64,000 bases of DNA from Phascolarctobacterium_A succinatutens_B (GTDB lineage Bacteria > Bacillota > Negativicutes > Acidaminococcales > Acidaminococcaceae): positions 236,771 to 300,770 of the forward strand of contig NZ_CAUDZA010000001.1 in the NCBI RefSeq assembly GCF_958453765.1. The letters are read 5' to 3'. Numbering within the stretch: position 1 is the first letter of the stretch; each line of letters begins with the position of its first letter. Shown here in pieces: positions 14,902-24,059 of the stretch. A program made the position numbers and the translations under genes. A model generated the notes under the pieces. The model searched no databases, was not told the origin of the DNA, and saw only the letters and a list, made by a program, of their open reading frames with translations.

Positions 14902-14972
14902 GTTAACCTTGACGTTTTTAACGTGCACCATCTGTTAACCAAAATTATAGCACAGGATAACGATGAGTGCAA
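14902..14972 (-). promoter_or_regulatory. bioB promoter with GGTTAAC repeats
   Basis: On the minus strand TTGCAC (14972-14967), 17-base spacer, TATAAT (14949-14944). Directly downstream lie two copies of GGTTAAC (14940-14934 and 14908-14902), one at the predicted start site, with the palindrome ACGTT-TTT-AACGT (14912-14924) between. GTTAAC half-sites resemble Firmicutes biotin operators; the regulator is unknown because the BirA in this window has no HTH domain. Confidence 0.6.
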
Positions 14973-15037
14973 GCAGGAGAAGCGGCAAAATGTCTGCAAA
15001 AGCATTTATTTTCTCTGCACCAATACTCTGAAACAGC

Positions 15038-15078
15038 AAAAAGCTGCAGCCGGACGCCTGTCGGCGCCAAGCTGCAGC
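15038..15078 (-). terminator. Terminator after the VanZ-like gene
   Basis: GCTGCAGC at 15043-15050 and 15071-15078 with an inner GC-rich stem. TTTTTGC follows on the minus strand, 14 bases past the VanZ-like gene's stop. Confidence 0.75.
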
Positions 15079-15091
15079 CTGCAATTTTTAA

Positions 15092-15520
15092 TTATTTTCG
15101 TGCGCTCCACTCCCAGATGCGATATTCCAGCCAGGCACAGAAGACACCGCTGAAATCCAGCAGCACATCCTTCACCCTGCTGGCACGTCCTGGCGAAAAG
15201 GCTTGGATATATTCATCTATTACAGCTACCAAAAGCGCTAAAAAGAGAATATAACCGGTTGCCGTAAGCTTAGGCACGCCCCAGGCACTGAAGCTGCGGC
15301 ACAGCAGCAGTCCCAGCAGCGCAAATTCGCAGAAATGCGCCATTTTGCGGATGTGATGCTCAACATCGCCCGCCAGATGAATATCCAGATGCTGCGCCAA
15401 AAGCTGCGTCAGCGCAGCAAACCAGCCGCTAATCTCGGAAGACTGCTTCAAGGGCAGCGACGAATTATAATAGATAATGCCCACAAGGCAGGCAGTGAGA
15501 AAAACCCATAAATATTTCAT
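15092..15520 (-). CDS. VanZ-like membrane protein
   Basis: 142-aa protein with four hydrophobic helices and the VanZ family pattern KMAHFCEFALLGLLL...DEYIQAFSPGRASRVKDVLLDFSG. The name-giving protein confers low-level teicoplanin resistance, but most members have no known role. ATG at 15520 is preceded by GGGGAG; an in-frame GTG at 15532 overlaps that site. It lies 36 bases after folD on the same strand and ends at its own terminator. Confidence 0.82.
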   Translation of the reverse strand: MKYLWVFLTACLVGIIYYNSSLPLKQSSEISGWFAALTQLLAQHLDIHLAGDVEHHIRKMAHFCEFALLGLLLCRSFSAWGVPKLTATGYILFLALLVAVIDEYIQAFSPGRASRVKDVLLDFSGVFCAWLEYRIWEWSARK

Positions 15521-15556
15521 AAAGCTCCCCACTTAATTATTGTACCTGCAGCAAAA

Positions 15557-16387
15557 TCAGATATGACGTGTCAGGCACTCCATTACCATCATATTGCTGA
15601 CAACACCGATACCACCGGGCACAGGCGTAAAGGCACTCGCCTTTTCGGCAACTGCGGGGTCAACGTCGCCCACCAGCTTGCCGTCAACAGCGTTGATGCC
15701 TACGTCCACAATCACAACGCCTTCCTTAACCATTTCCGGCTTCACAAAGCAGGCCTTGCCCACTGCAGCGACAATAACATCAGCCTGCTTTAAAATCTCC
15801 GGCAGGTTGCGTGTACGCGAATGGCAGATGGTAACAGTAGCGTTTTGCTGCAGCAGCAGTACGCTTACCGGCTTGCCTACAACATTGCTGCGGCCGATAG
15901 CGACAACGTTCTTGCCCTCCAGCTCAATGCCATAGTGCGCCAGCGTTGCCATGCAGGCACGCGGAGTGCAGGCAGCAAAGCGGCTGCGGCCCATGAACAC
16001 ATCACCGATATTCTGCGGATTCAGGCAGTCCACGTCCTTGTTCGGCGAAACTGCCGCGCCCACGTTATCGCTGTTGATATGCTTCGGCATCGGCATCATC
16101 GGCATAATACCGGTAACGTAGCGGTTACGGTTCAGCTTTTTGATGATGCTGATAACCTCCTCCTCCGGAGTATCGGCAGGGCAGGTGATAACCTTAGCGG
16201 CACCGCCCAGACTTTCAATTAATTTGACCAGCCTGTCCTTATATACGTGAGATGCGGGATCATCACCCACAACCAAAATAGCCAGGGTTACTACCAAGTC
16301 GTGCTGCTTGGCAACAGCAATCTTTTTGGCAATAGCCTCACGGTAAACATCAGCAACAGGCTTACCCCTCATTAAAACAGTTTCCAT
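15557..16387 (-). CDS. folD: Methylenetetrahydrofolate dehydrogenase/cyclohydrolase FolD
   Basis: Bifunctional enzyme interconverting 5,10-methylene-, methenyl- and 10-formyl-tetrahydrofolate. Visible features are the substrate/catalytic segment SHVYKDRL, with the Tyr and Lys spaced as in FolD, the nucleotide-binding GRSNVVGKPVS and the C-terminal PVPGGIGVVSNMMVMECL. The length of 276 aa is normal. The usual PLP...QKDVDG stretch reads MPMPKHIN...PNKDVDCLNP here, a divergent version. It follows fhs by 115 bases and the two enzymes act in consecutive steps. Confidence 0.94.
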   Translation of the reverse strand: METVLMRGKPVADVYREAIAKKIAVAKQHDLVVTLAILVVGDDPASHVYKDRLVKLIESLGGAAKVITCPADTPEEEVISIIKKLNRNRYVTGIMPMMPMPKHINSDNVGAAVSPNKDVDCLNPQNIGDVFMGRSRFAACTPRACMATLAHYGIELEGKNVVAIGRSNVVGKPVSVLLLQQNATVTICHSRTRNLPEILKQADVIVAAVGKACFVKPEMVKEGVVIVDVGINAVDGKLVGDVDPAVAEKASAFTPVPGGIGVVSNMMVMECLTRHI

Positions 16388-16445
16388 AGTAAATTCACCT
16401 CAAAAAGCATAGTTGATTTATTATAGATAGCAAAACAGGAACGCA

Positions 16446-16491
16446 GATGGCGCTTTATCCTCCGATTTCCTTAAAGGATGGCGCTTTATCC
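16446..16491 (-). repeat. Two direct 15-mers upstream of folD
   Basis: GATGGCGCTTTATCC occurs at 16446-16460 and exactly again at 16477-16491, a 31-bp period, close to three helical turns. The pair sits between fhs and folD, 59-104 bases upstream of folD. It may be a regulator site or a simple duplication. Confidence 0.55.
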
Positions 16492-16502
16492 GTCAGCCTT
16501 TT

Positions 16503-18173
16503 TTAGAAGAGACCACTGATAACACCATCATCAGTAACATCAATTTTCTCTGCTGCCGGAACCTTAGGCAGACCGGGCATAGTCATAACATCACCGGTCA
16601 GAACTACGATAAAGCCGGCGCCTGCTGCAATGCGGCAGTTGCGGATAGTAATCTTGAAGCCGCTCGGACGGCCCAAAAGTGCCGGGTCATCGGAGAAGGA
16701 ATATTGGGTTTTAGCCATGCAGATAGGCAGGTTGCCGTAGCCAAGCTCTTCAAATTCCTTGAGAGCTTTGTCTGCTTCCTTAGTATAGTTAACGCCGTCA
16801 GCACCATAAATTTCCTTAGCGATGGTTTCAATCTTGCCCTTCAGGCTCATTTTCAACGGATAAATCGGCGCAAATTTGCTCTCGCCGCTGTCTGCCAAAG
16901 CAATTACTTCCTTAGCAAGGTCGATACCGCCTTCGCCGCCTTTAGCGAATACGTCGGACAGTGCAACGTTAACACCAAGCTTAGCACAGTGCTCGCGAAC
17001 TGCCTCCAGCTCCTCTGCGGTATCCTGAGCGAAGATGTTGATAGCAACTACGCAGGGAACGCCGAATTTTTTAACGTTTTCGATATGCTTCTCCAGATTT
17101 ACCAGACCTTTTTTAACTGTCTCTACGTTCGGAGTCTTCAGGTCAGTTTTCGGTACGCCGCCGTGCATCTTCAGTGCACGTACGGTAGCAACGATAACGG
17201 CTGCGTCCGGTTTCAGGCCGGCATAACGGCATTTGATGTCAAAGAATTTTTCTGCACCCAGGTCAGCGCCGAAGCCTGCCTCGGTGATAGTATAATCAGC
17301 AAGCTTCAGGCCGGTCTGAGTTGCCATAACGCTGTTGCAGCCATGGGCAATATTAGCGAACGGACCGCCATGGATGATTGCCGGTACGTTTTCCAGAGTC
17401 TGTACCAGGTTAGGCTTAACGGCATCCTTCAGCAGAGCTGCCATTGCGCCCTGAGCCTTAATCTGGCCTGCGGTAACAGGATTGCCGTTGTAATCGTAAG
17501 CAACGATAATTTTTGCCAGACGCTCCTTGAGGTCATGCAGGCTGCTTGCCAGGCAAAGAATAGCCATAACCTCGGAAGCAACGGTGATGTCAAAGCCGTC
17601 CTGACGCGGTACGCCGTGAGCCTTGCCGCCCAGGCCTACTACGATGTTGCGCAGCTCGCGGTCATTCATATCTACAACACGCTTCCACGCAATACGGCGC
17701 GGGTCAATGTTCAGAGCGTTGCCCTGTTGGATATGGTTGTCCAGCATTGCTGCCAGCAGCATATGTGCGGAGGTGATAGCATGGAAATCACCGGTAAAGT
17801 GCAGGTTGATGTCCTCCATCGGCACAACCTGAGAATAGCCGCCGCCTGCAGCGCCGCCCTTAATACCCATGCAGGGGCCGAGGGAAGGCTCGCGCAGAGC
17901 TACGATAACCTTTTTGCCGAGCTTAGCCAGGCCCTGTGCCAAACCTACGGTAGTAGTGGACTTGCCTTCGCCTGCCGGAGTCGGGGTGATAGCGGTAACC
18001 AGAATCAGCTTGCCGTCTTTTTTATCTTTAACACGGCGGATTAAATCGTAGGACAGTTTTGCTTTATATTTGCCATATAATTCAATATCGTCCTCGCTAA
18101 TGCCTAATTTTGCAGCAACATCAGTAATTTTCTGCATTTTTGCCTGTTGGGCAATTTCAATATCGGATAACAT
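16503..18173 (-). CDS. fhs: Formate-tetrahydrofolate ligase
   Basis: ATP-dependent formation of 10-formyl-THF from formate, feeding purine and fMet-tRNA synthesis. The length of 556 aa is typical. The N-terminal P-loop-like TPAGEGKSTTTVGLAQGL is near residue 65, and REPSLGPCMGIKGGAAGGGYSQVVPMEDINLHFTGD and the C-terminal PGLPKVPAAEKIDV are conserved Fhs blocks. AGGAGGAG precedes the ATG. It lies upstream of folD, and both belong to the C1-folate pathway. Confidence 0.97.
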   Translation of the reverse strand: MLSDIEIAQQAKMQKITDVAAKLGISEDDIELYGKYKAKLSYDLIRRVKDKKDGKLILVTAITPTPAGEGKSTTTVGLAQGLAKLGKKVIVALREPSLGPCMGIKGGAAGGGYSQVVPMEDINLHFTGDFHAITSAHMLLAAMLDNHIQQGNALNIDPRRIAWKRVVDMNDRELRNIVVGLGGKAHGVPRQDGFDITVASEVMAILCLASSLHDLKERLAKIIVAYDYNGNPVTAGQIKAQGAMAALLKDAVKPNLVQTLENVPAIIHGGPFANIAHGCNSVMATQTGLKLADYTITEAGFGADLGAEKFFDIKCRYAGLKPDAAVIVATVRALKMHGGVPKTDLKTPNVETVKKGLVNLEKHIENVKKFGVPCVVAINIFAQDTAEELEAVREHCAKLGVNVALSDVFAKGGEGGIDLAKEVIALADSGESKFAPIYPLKMSLKGKIETIAKEIYGADGVNYTKEADKALKEFEELGYGNLPICMAKTQYSFSDDPALLGRPSGFKITIRNCRIAAGAGFIVVLTGDVMTMPGLPKVPAAEKIDVTDDGVISGLF

Positions 18174-18237
18174 GTTTATCTCCTCCTATTTCATTGCGTA
18201 AAAAACTGCGCATGGTGGCAAAGTATCTTATATAGTT

Positions 18238-18271
18238 CTTCCCCGAGCAGCTTTTTTCCTGCCCGGGGAAG
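18238..18271. other. Stable hairpin between the PBP gene and fhs
   Basis: CTTCCCCG (18238-18245) pairs with CGGGGAAG (18264-18271), with an inner GCAG/CTGC stem. No U-run follows on the minus strand, so it may be a weak terminator of an upstream transcript or the 5' end of a leader. Confidence 0.45.
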
Positions 18272-18290
18272 TAAAATAATACAAAAATTT

Positions 18291-20324
18291 TTAGTTAAAC
18301 CACACTTCTACCGTAGTGTTTTCAAGCACCTCACTGCCCGGAGGCGGCTTCTGCTGCCATGCATGACCGCTGCCGTAAGGCTTCAGCTTCAGCTTATACG
18401 GCTCCAGCAAATCGACAGTATTGCGCATGTCCAGTCCTTTGAAATCCGGCAGCTTGATTTTGCCGTCCGGCATTCTTTGCAGCACCGGCAGCTGCTTCGG
18501 CTTCTTTTCATCCTTCTGTCCGATGGCATTCATCTCCTCGAAAGAAGGCAGGCCTTCGCTCGCTGCGGGCTGAATACCCTTGGCAACAAGTATCTGCTGC
18601 AGCGTATCGCGGAAGATAGGGGCGCTGACCTGCGAGCCGTAGAAGGCTCCCTGAGGCGTATCCAGCATAACCAGCATAGCATAACGCGGTTTATCCGCAG
18701 GCACAAAGCCCACGAAGGAAGCAATGTACTGACCGGCAGCATAACCGCCGCCTGCTGCCAGCTTCTCCGCCGTACCTGTTTTGCCGGCAATGCGGTAGCC
18801 CTTGATTGCTGCAGTCTTGCCGCCGCCCTCGCTGACTACCTTTTCCATCATCTCGCGCATCTGGCGTGCAACCTGCTCGGTAATAACATTGCGTACTACC
18901 ATCTTTTTGCCTTCCTTGATAACGGTTCCGTCGGCAGCCACAATTTTTTTGATGATATACGGCTGCAGCAGCTCACCGCCGTTGGCAATCGCACAGATAG
19001 CGCGCAGCTCCTGCAAAGGCGTCACCGCAACGCCCTGACCGATAGCCATCGTCGCTACGTCAGGCTCATACATATCCTTGGGATTATACAGAATGCCTCC
19101 CTCTTCACCGGGAAGCTCAATGCCAGTAGGCGTACCGAAGCCAAACTTTTTCGCATAGCTGATAAGCCTGTCCGCTCCCAGCTTCATGCCCAGCTGTACC
19201 ATACCGGTGTTGATAGAAAACTTGATAACCGTAGAAAACGGCACCGTACCCATGCCTTCGCCATCCCAGTTATAGATTACGCGGTCGGCAATCTTGATAC
19301 GGCCGTTGTCCTGAATAGGTGTATCAGGTGTAATAATGCCCTCCGTCAATCCCATGCAGCCGACAATCGGCTTAAATACCGAACCGGGCTCGTAAATCAT
19401 GGAAACGGCACGGTTTGTCCAGCTGTCGGGGCTGTACTTGCCGAAATTATTCGGGTCAAAGGTAGGACGGCTGGCCATACCCAAAATTTCACCGGTGTAC
19501 GGGTCCATGATGATGGCTGCCGCACCCTTAGCCTTAGTGCGTGCCATAGCATCGTCCATGGCATCCTCCAGCACGTACTGGATTTTGCTGTCCAACGTCA
19601 GATAGACCGTAGGCAGCTTTTCCTGCTTCGGCTGCAGCTCATGCCCCGGATCATTCACCATCAAGCCTAAAAGCTGCTTGCCCACCGCATCATGCAGTTT
19701 GGAATATGTTGTTTCGCTGCCCTTCAGCACATCATCAAGCTGATATTCCAGGCCGCTCAGGCCCTTGTCATCGGTACCGATAAAGCCAAGAATCTGCGCC
19801 GCAGCACGCTTTTTAGTATAATAGCGCTTGCTTTCCTCCAGAAAATGCAGGCCCTTCAAATCATTATCCTTAATAATTTTCTGTACCTGTGCTGCTTCCT
19901 TCGGCTCCATCGTGCGCTTCAGCCAGACAAAGCGTCCGCCGCCGGTAAAAATACCATAAAGCTTTTGGGCATCCGTTTTCAGCACCGGTGCCAGCAAATC
20001 CGCACTTAAGCGTCGTACATCACGCTGCACGGTTTTTTTGTTCTTTTCATCCTGCTCGTCCTGCATCATTTCCGGGTCTGCGTAAAGCGAACCCGTCATA
20101 ATGCTCACAGCCATCTCCTCGCCGTCACGGTCAACAATGCGTCCGCGCGGAGTGCCGCGTATATACTCTGCCGTCAGCTGTGATTTCGTCAGCTGCTTGA
20201 GCTTGTCTGCCTGCACTACCTGCAGCCAGATTAAACGCAAAAACACACCGGCTACAATTACAACCATACATATACATAAGGCTGTAAAACGTCTTTTACT
20301 GTCTAAAAAAGCAAAAGGCTTCAT
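18291..20324 (-). CDS. Class B penicillin-binding protein (FtsI/SpoVD type) with PASTA domain
   Basis: Septal or spore-type transpeptidase that crosslinks peptidoglycan. It has an N-terminal TM anchor (about 14-38), a PBP dimerisation domain (RGTPRGRIVDRDG), and transpeptidase motifs SVFK (about residue 315), SIN (about 370) and KTGT (about 510). One PASTA repeat closes the protein (about 620-677). The ATG at 20324 overlaps the ftsW stop (ATGA) and follows GGAGG by 8 bases; the in-frame GTG at 20333 abuts that site. Pairing with the SEDS protein FtsW immediately upstream supports a glycosyltransferase-transpeptidase complex. Confidence 0.92.
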   Translation of the reverse strand: MKPFAFLDSKRRFTALCICMVVIVAGVFLRLIWLQVVQADKLKQLTKSQLTAEYIRGTPRGRIVDRDGEEMAVSIMTGSLYADPEMMQDEQDEKNKKTVQRDVRRLSADLLAPVLKTDAQKLYGIFTGGGRFVWLKRTMEPKEAAQVQKIIKDNDLKGLHFLEESKRYYTKKRAAAQILGFIGTDDKGLSGLEYQLDDVLKGSETTYSKLHDAVGKQLLGLMVNDPGHELQPKQEKLPTVYLTLDSKIQYVLEDAMDDAMARTKAKGAAAIIMDPYTGEILGMASRPTFDPNNFGKYSPDSWTNRAVSMIYEPGSVFKPIVGCMGLTEGIITPDTPIQDNGRIKIADRVIYNWDGEGMGTVPFSTVIKFSINTGMVQLGMKLGADRLISYAKKFGFGTPTGIELPGEEGGILYNPKDMYEPDVATMAIGQGVAVTPLQELRAICAIANGGELLQPYIIKKIVAADGTVIKEGKKMVVRNVITEQVARQMREMMEKVVSEGGGKTAAIKGYRIAGKTGTAEKLAAGGGYAAGQYIASFVGFVPADKPRYAMLVMLDTPQGAFYGSQVSAPIFRDTLQQILVAKGIQPAASEGLPSFEEMNAIGQKDEKKPKQLPVLQRMPDGKIKLPDFKGLDMRNTVDLLEPYKLKLKPYGSGHAWQQKPPPGSEVLENTTVEVWFN

Positions 20325-21499
20325 TGCTGCCACCTCCTGCTGCCCACAACACGCAAATCACTGCGGCGTTTTTCCGGCGGCTCGGCATCCAGAAGCTGCT
20401 GCTTTTCTTCCTCATCATAAACCGACAGCAGCAAACCGATTGCCGCCATCGAAATTATCATTGAACTGCCGCCGTAGCTGATAAAAATAAGCGGTACACC
20501 GATAACGGGGAAAATACCGCAAACCATCGCCATATTGGCAAAAGCCTGACCGATGATTAAAAAGGTAACTCCGGCTGCCAGCAAAAAGCCCTTCTGATCC
20601 CGCGTACTGATTGTAATCTTATAAAAAGCAACTCCCAGCAGACAAAAAACAAGCAGCAGAATAAGCGCTCCGAAAAAGCCGTTTTCCTGACAAAAAACAG
20701 CAAAAGCAAAGTCAGTATGAGCCTCCGGCAAATAAGCGAACTTTGCTGCGCCGTGTCCCCAGTTGGTGCCTGTAAGGCCGCCGCTGCCAATTGCCAGCAG
20801 CGACTGCACCATCTGATAGCCCTTGCCCTGCGGGTCGAGCCATGGGTCAAACCACACATGCAGACGTTGCAGACGATATTCCGAACTTATTGACAAAAGC
20901 ACAGCGCCAACAGCACCAAAGCCAACAATAGTTGTTATCCAACGTGCAGGCAGCCCGGCAATAATAAACATACCCATTACCAGCGTAGCAATAATCGCCG
21001 CGGTTCCCAGATCAGGCTGCACGAGAACGCCAAAGGCAGCTATACCCGTTGCCATGGTTACCAGAAGGCATTCGCCCTTATACAGGCTTATCTTCTCTCC
21101 CAGCTTCATCGCATTGCCCAAAAATCTGGCTGACAGCATAATCAGCACCAGCTTAGCTATCTCTGACGGCTGGATAGAAAAAGAACCGATATAAATCCAA
21201 CGTGTAGCACCCTTATTGGCTGCTCCCCAAAAATGTACTACTACCAGCATAACCAGCACTATGCAATAGCATATCCACAGAAATCTTTTATTCAGCAGCC
21301 TTTTGTAGCCTATTTTACGGATAAAATAAATTCCCACAAAGCCCAGCACAGCACAAAGGTAATAGCGAAGCAGATAAGACAGTCCGTTATCATACAAGCT
21401 GGCACTGAACACATTGATGCCGCCAAGCAGCAGCAGCACGGCCATAAGAGTAAAAATAGCCTGACGGGGATTATCCCATAACAAAAATCTCTTATTCAT
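20321..21499 (-). CDS. ftsW: SEDS glycosyltransferase FtsW/SpoVE family
   Basis: 392-aa protein with about ten TM helices, polymerising lipid II into glycan strands. Family blocks are GATRWIYIGSFSIQPSEIAKL, the TWFDPWLDPQGKGYQMVQSLLAIGSGGLTG-like loop and VPLIFISYGGSSMI at the C-terminus. It sits between trmB (13 bases upstream) and the class B PBP (4-base overlap). The cognate PBP next door fits division-type FtsW better than RodA, but FtsW and SpoVE cannot be told apart by sequence. Confidence 0.93.
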   Translation of the reverse strand: MNKRFLLWDNPRQAIFTLMAVLLLLGGINVFSASLYDNGLSYLLRYYLCAVLGFVGIYFIRKIGYKRLLNKRFLWICYCIVLVMLVVVHFWGAANKGATRWIYIGSFSIQPSEIAKLVLIMLSARFLGNAMKLGEKISLYKGECLLVTMATGIAAFGVLVQPDLGTAAIIATLVMGMFIIAGLPARWITTIVGFGAVGAVLLSISSEYRLQRLHVWFDPWLDPQGKGYQMVQSLLAIGSGGLTGTNWGHGAAKFAYLPEAHTDFAFAVFCQENGFFGALILLLVFCLLGVAFYKITISTRDQKGFLLAAGVTFLIIGQAFANMAMVCGIFPVIGVPLIFISYGGSSMIISMAAIGLLLSVYDEEEKQQLLDAEPPEKRRSDLRVVGSRRWQQ

Positions 21500-21512
21500 G
21501 GCAAAGCCCTAT

Positions 21513-22151
21513 TTAAAAAACTACCTCGCAGAAATTAATCGGCGTACCCAGCGCACTGAATTTCTGCTCATATTCTGTTTGTACAGGGTTCTCATATTCG
21601 GAATGATGCAGGTCATAGCTCAAAGCAATAATCTGCAGGCCGAACTCCTTGAATTCCTCTACGGAAAAATCAAACAGAGCGCGGTTATCCGTTTTAAAGC
21701 GCAGGTGACCGCCCTCGCCCAACAGCTGCTTGTACAATGCCAGGAAGTTGCGGTGCGTCAGACGGCGTTTGGCATGACGTGCCTTCGGCCAGGGGTCGCT
21801 GAAATTCAGATACAGCTCCTTGATTTCGCCGGGCTCGAACCAGTCCAGCAGGTTTTCGGCATTAGCGCAAATGATTTTAACATTCGTCAGCTCCTTGTCC
21901 TTCGCTGCCTTAGCGGGAAAATAAGCAATATCATGCTGTGTTTCAATGCCGATAAAGGCCTTATCCGGATACAGCTCTGCCATGCCGATGGTAAAGCGTC
22001 CCTTGCCGCAGCCGATTTCCAGACACAGACGTTTGCCCGGAAACATTTCCTGCCAATGTCCCTTAAACTTATCAATATCATGCAGGAAAACGTATTCTCC
22101 CTGCACTTCCTTCATAGCTTCTTCAATCCATGGTTTTTTTCTTAAGCGCAT
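21513..22151 (-). CDS. trmB: tRNA (guanine-N7-)-methyltransferase TrmB
   Basis: AdoMet-dependent methylation of G46 in the tRNA variable loop. The AdoMet site LEIGCGKGRFT is near residue 42, with IGIET..., ELYLNFSDPWPKARHAKRRLTH as the TrmB signature and ENPVQTEYEQKF at the C-terminus. The length of 212 aa is normal. The gene heads a trmB-ftsW-PBP cluster with tight spacing. Confidence 0.95.
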   Translation of the reverse strand: MRLRKKPWIEEAMKEVQGEYVFLHDIDKFKGHWQEMFPGKRLCLEIGCGKGRFTIGMAELYPDKAFIGIETQHDIAYFPAKAAKDKELTNVKIICANAENLLDWFEPGEIKELYLNFSDPWPKARHAKRRLTHRNFLALYKQLLGEGGHLRFKTDNRALFDFSVEEFKEFGLQIIALSYDLHHSEYENPVQTEYEQKFSALGTPINFCEVVF

Positions 22152-22227
22152 ATTCAGACCTCACATAAAAATATTTTCTCAAGTATATATTATACAACAA
22201 ATCCCCTTACCTTGGGAAAAGAATTAT

Positions 22228-22263
22228 AAAAAAAGCCGGCAGCATAATAACTACACTACCGGC
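22228..22263 (-). terminator. Terminator of the DUF697-type gene
   Basis: On the minus strand GCCGGTAG...CTGCCGGC forms the stem, followed by seven T. It lies 14 bases past the stop of the gene at 22277-22837. Confidence 0.8.
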
Positions 22264-22276
22264 ATAAGCAGGTGTC

Positions 22277-22837
22277 TCAGTCCTTCTTCAACACGCCCTT
22301 TACCTTACGCAGCAAATCGTCGACCTTTTTATTTGCCGGCGAATCGTCATCCACCTCAAAGCGACGGCTTTCATCGCCCAGCGGCTTATCCTTGCAGGCC
22401 ATATTCTTCAGCTCGCCCAGCATTTTAATGCCTTCGATGCGTGCCTCCTCATAGGTTGTTTTAAAGGCAGACAAATCCTCCGGGCAGCCTGCTTCCAGCC
22501 AAGCATTCGCCACCTTGCCCACAGCGTAGGTCACCGACATGCCCACGGGAATCTGCACCGGTGCAAATGGAATCAGCGTTGCCAAGGTCTGTCCTACAAA
22601 GGCACCGCCCAAAGAACCTAAAAGTCCCAGCACGGCACTTTCGGAAAGTTTAATACCACGTAGCTTAGCCAGGCGAGTAATCATATAAACCTCGTTCGCC
22701 ATCAGCGTCATCGTGCCTACTACCGGAGCAACAACAATTACCCCGGCACGGGCAGCAGCCCAGCGGCAGATATCCTCCGCCTCTTTATCCGTATCAACAG
22801 CATATTTCATTTTGTGCTCATCCAAACATTCTGTCAT
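22277..22837 (-). CDS. DUF697-like membrane protein
   Basis: 186-aa protein with two hydrophobic stretches (about 30-55 and 85-110), a glycine-rich LLGSLGGAFVGQTLATLIPFAPVQIPVGMSVTYAVGKVANAWL block like that of DUF697/YcjF-type proteins, and a charged C-terminus. Its function is unknown. GAGGTGAG precedes the ATG. It is monocistronic, with its own terminator. Confidence 0.6.
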   Translation of the reverse strand: MTECLDEHKMKYAVDTDKEAEDICRWAAARAGVIVVAPVVGTMTLMANEVYMITRLAKLRGIKLSESAVLGLLGSLGGAFVGQTLATLIPFAPVQIPVGMSVTYAVGKVANAWLEAGCPEDLSAFKTTYEEARIEGIKMLGELKNMACKDKPLGDESRRFEVDDDSPANKKVDDLLRKVKGVLKKD

Positions 22838-23049
22838 TTTCTCACCTCATTTATGCAGCTTTCAAAGCATTTTATTTTTTATAATTACATTATACAGCAA
22901 AGAAGACGGACGAAACAGTGAGATTATAGTGAAATCGCCGCTGCCGCAAACTTTTTCCTTCATACTAACTAATCTTCTGAGCAAAGCAGGAGAGTTTATG
23001 GTAAAATATTAGAGTATATATTGATATTCGGTCAAGGTGGTGAGAAATA

Positions 23050-24006
23050 GTGACAGCGGACAATACGCCTGTCGTAGGACGCTTTGCACCTACGCCCAGC
23101 GGCTTTCTGCATCTAGGCAACGTTTTCTGCAGCCTGCTGGCCTGGCTCTATGCCAAAAGCAGCGGCGGCAAAATAGTTTTGCGCATCGAAGACCTGGACC
23201 CGCAGCGCTGTTCCCTCGCCAAGGCTGACGCATTGGCCCGCGAGCTGGAATGGCTGGGGCTGACGTGGGACGAGGGTGCGTATTGCAGCACTGACAGCGA
23301 CAGCTTTTTCCAAAGCCGCCGCAGCGATATTTACGCTCACTGCTTCGACCTTTTACAGCAGCAGGGGCTTGTCTATCCCTGCTTTTGCAGCCGAAGCGAG
23401 CTGCACGCCGCCGAAGCGCCCCACGCCAGCGACGGACGTATTATTTACGCCGGCACCTGCCGCGAACTTACGGCAGAGCAGCGCAGCGCCAAAATGCAGC
23501 AGCGCCGTCCCGCCTGGCGCATCAAGGTTGATGACGAGCTTATCGCCTTTACGGATATGCACTACGGCAGGCAGCAGGCCAATCTGGCGCACGAATGCGG
23601 TGACTTTATCCTGCGCCGTAGCGACGGCGTCTACGCCTACCAGTTGGCTGTTGTCATCGACGATGCGCTCATGGGCGTAAATCAGGTAGTGCGTGGCTGT
23701 GATTTGCTCAGCTCCACGCCGGTACAGCTTTATCTTTACCGCCTGCTGAACCTTACGCCGCCGTCCTTCTGCCACATTCCGCTGCTGACAGATGCTGCAG
23801 GACGCAGGCTTTCCAAGCGCGACGGTGATCTGGAAATTGCAGCCCTCAGGCAGCACTTCGGCAGTCCGGAGCCCATTATCGGCCTCTTGGGCTATCTTGC
23901 AGGCCAGCTGCCCAAGCCGGAGCCTATTACAGCAGCAGAGCTGCTGCCGCTTTTCCGTCCGGAAAAAGTTCCCCAAGACAATATTGTTGTACCGCAACTG
24001 CTTTGA
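23050..24006 (+). CDS. gluQ: Glutamyl-Q tRNA(Asp) synthetase
   Basis: Truncated glutamyl-tRNA synthetase paralog that attaches Glu to queuosine in tRNA(Asp). It has the HIGH-like GRFAPTPSGFLHLGN, RIEDLDP, zinc ligands CFCSR...C, and the KMSKS equivalent RLSKRDG. At 318 aa it lacks the anticodon-binding half of GluRS, as expected. The start is GTG at 23050, with AAGGTGGTGAG upstream. It is followed 53 bases later by a small membrane protein gene. Confidence 0.92.
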   Translation: MTADNTPVVGRFAPTPSGFLHLGNVFCSLLAWLYAKSSGGKIVLRIEDLDPQRCSLAKADALARELEWLGLTWDEGAYCSTDSDSFFQSRRSDIYAHCFDLLQQQGLVYPCFCSRSELHAAEAPHASDGRIIYAGTCRELTAEQRSAKMQQRRPAWRIKVDDELIAFTDMHYGRQQANLAHECGDFILRRSDGVYAYQLAVVIDDALMGVNQVVRGCDLLSSTPVQLYLYRLLNLTPPSFCHIPLLTDAAGRRLSKRDGDLEIAALRQHFGSPEPIIGLLGYLAGQLPKPEPITAAELLPLFRPEKVPQDNIVVPQLL

Positions 24007-24059
24007 TTGCGCAGGCAATAACACATTTCACTGATTATAAAACCTGGGAGGAATATATA

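Noticed and set aside
23353..24024. 223-codon minus-strand ORF opposite gluQ
   Set aside because: gluQ has intact aminoacyl-tRNA synthetase motifs; the antisense frame has no start signals or recognisable domain.
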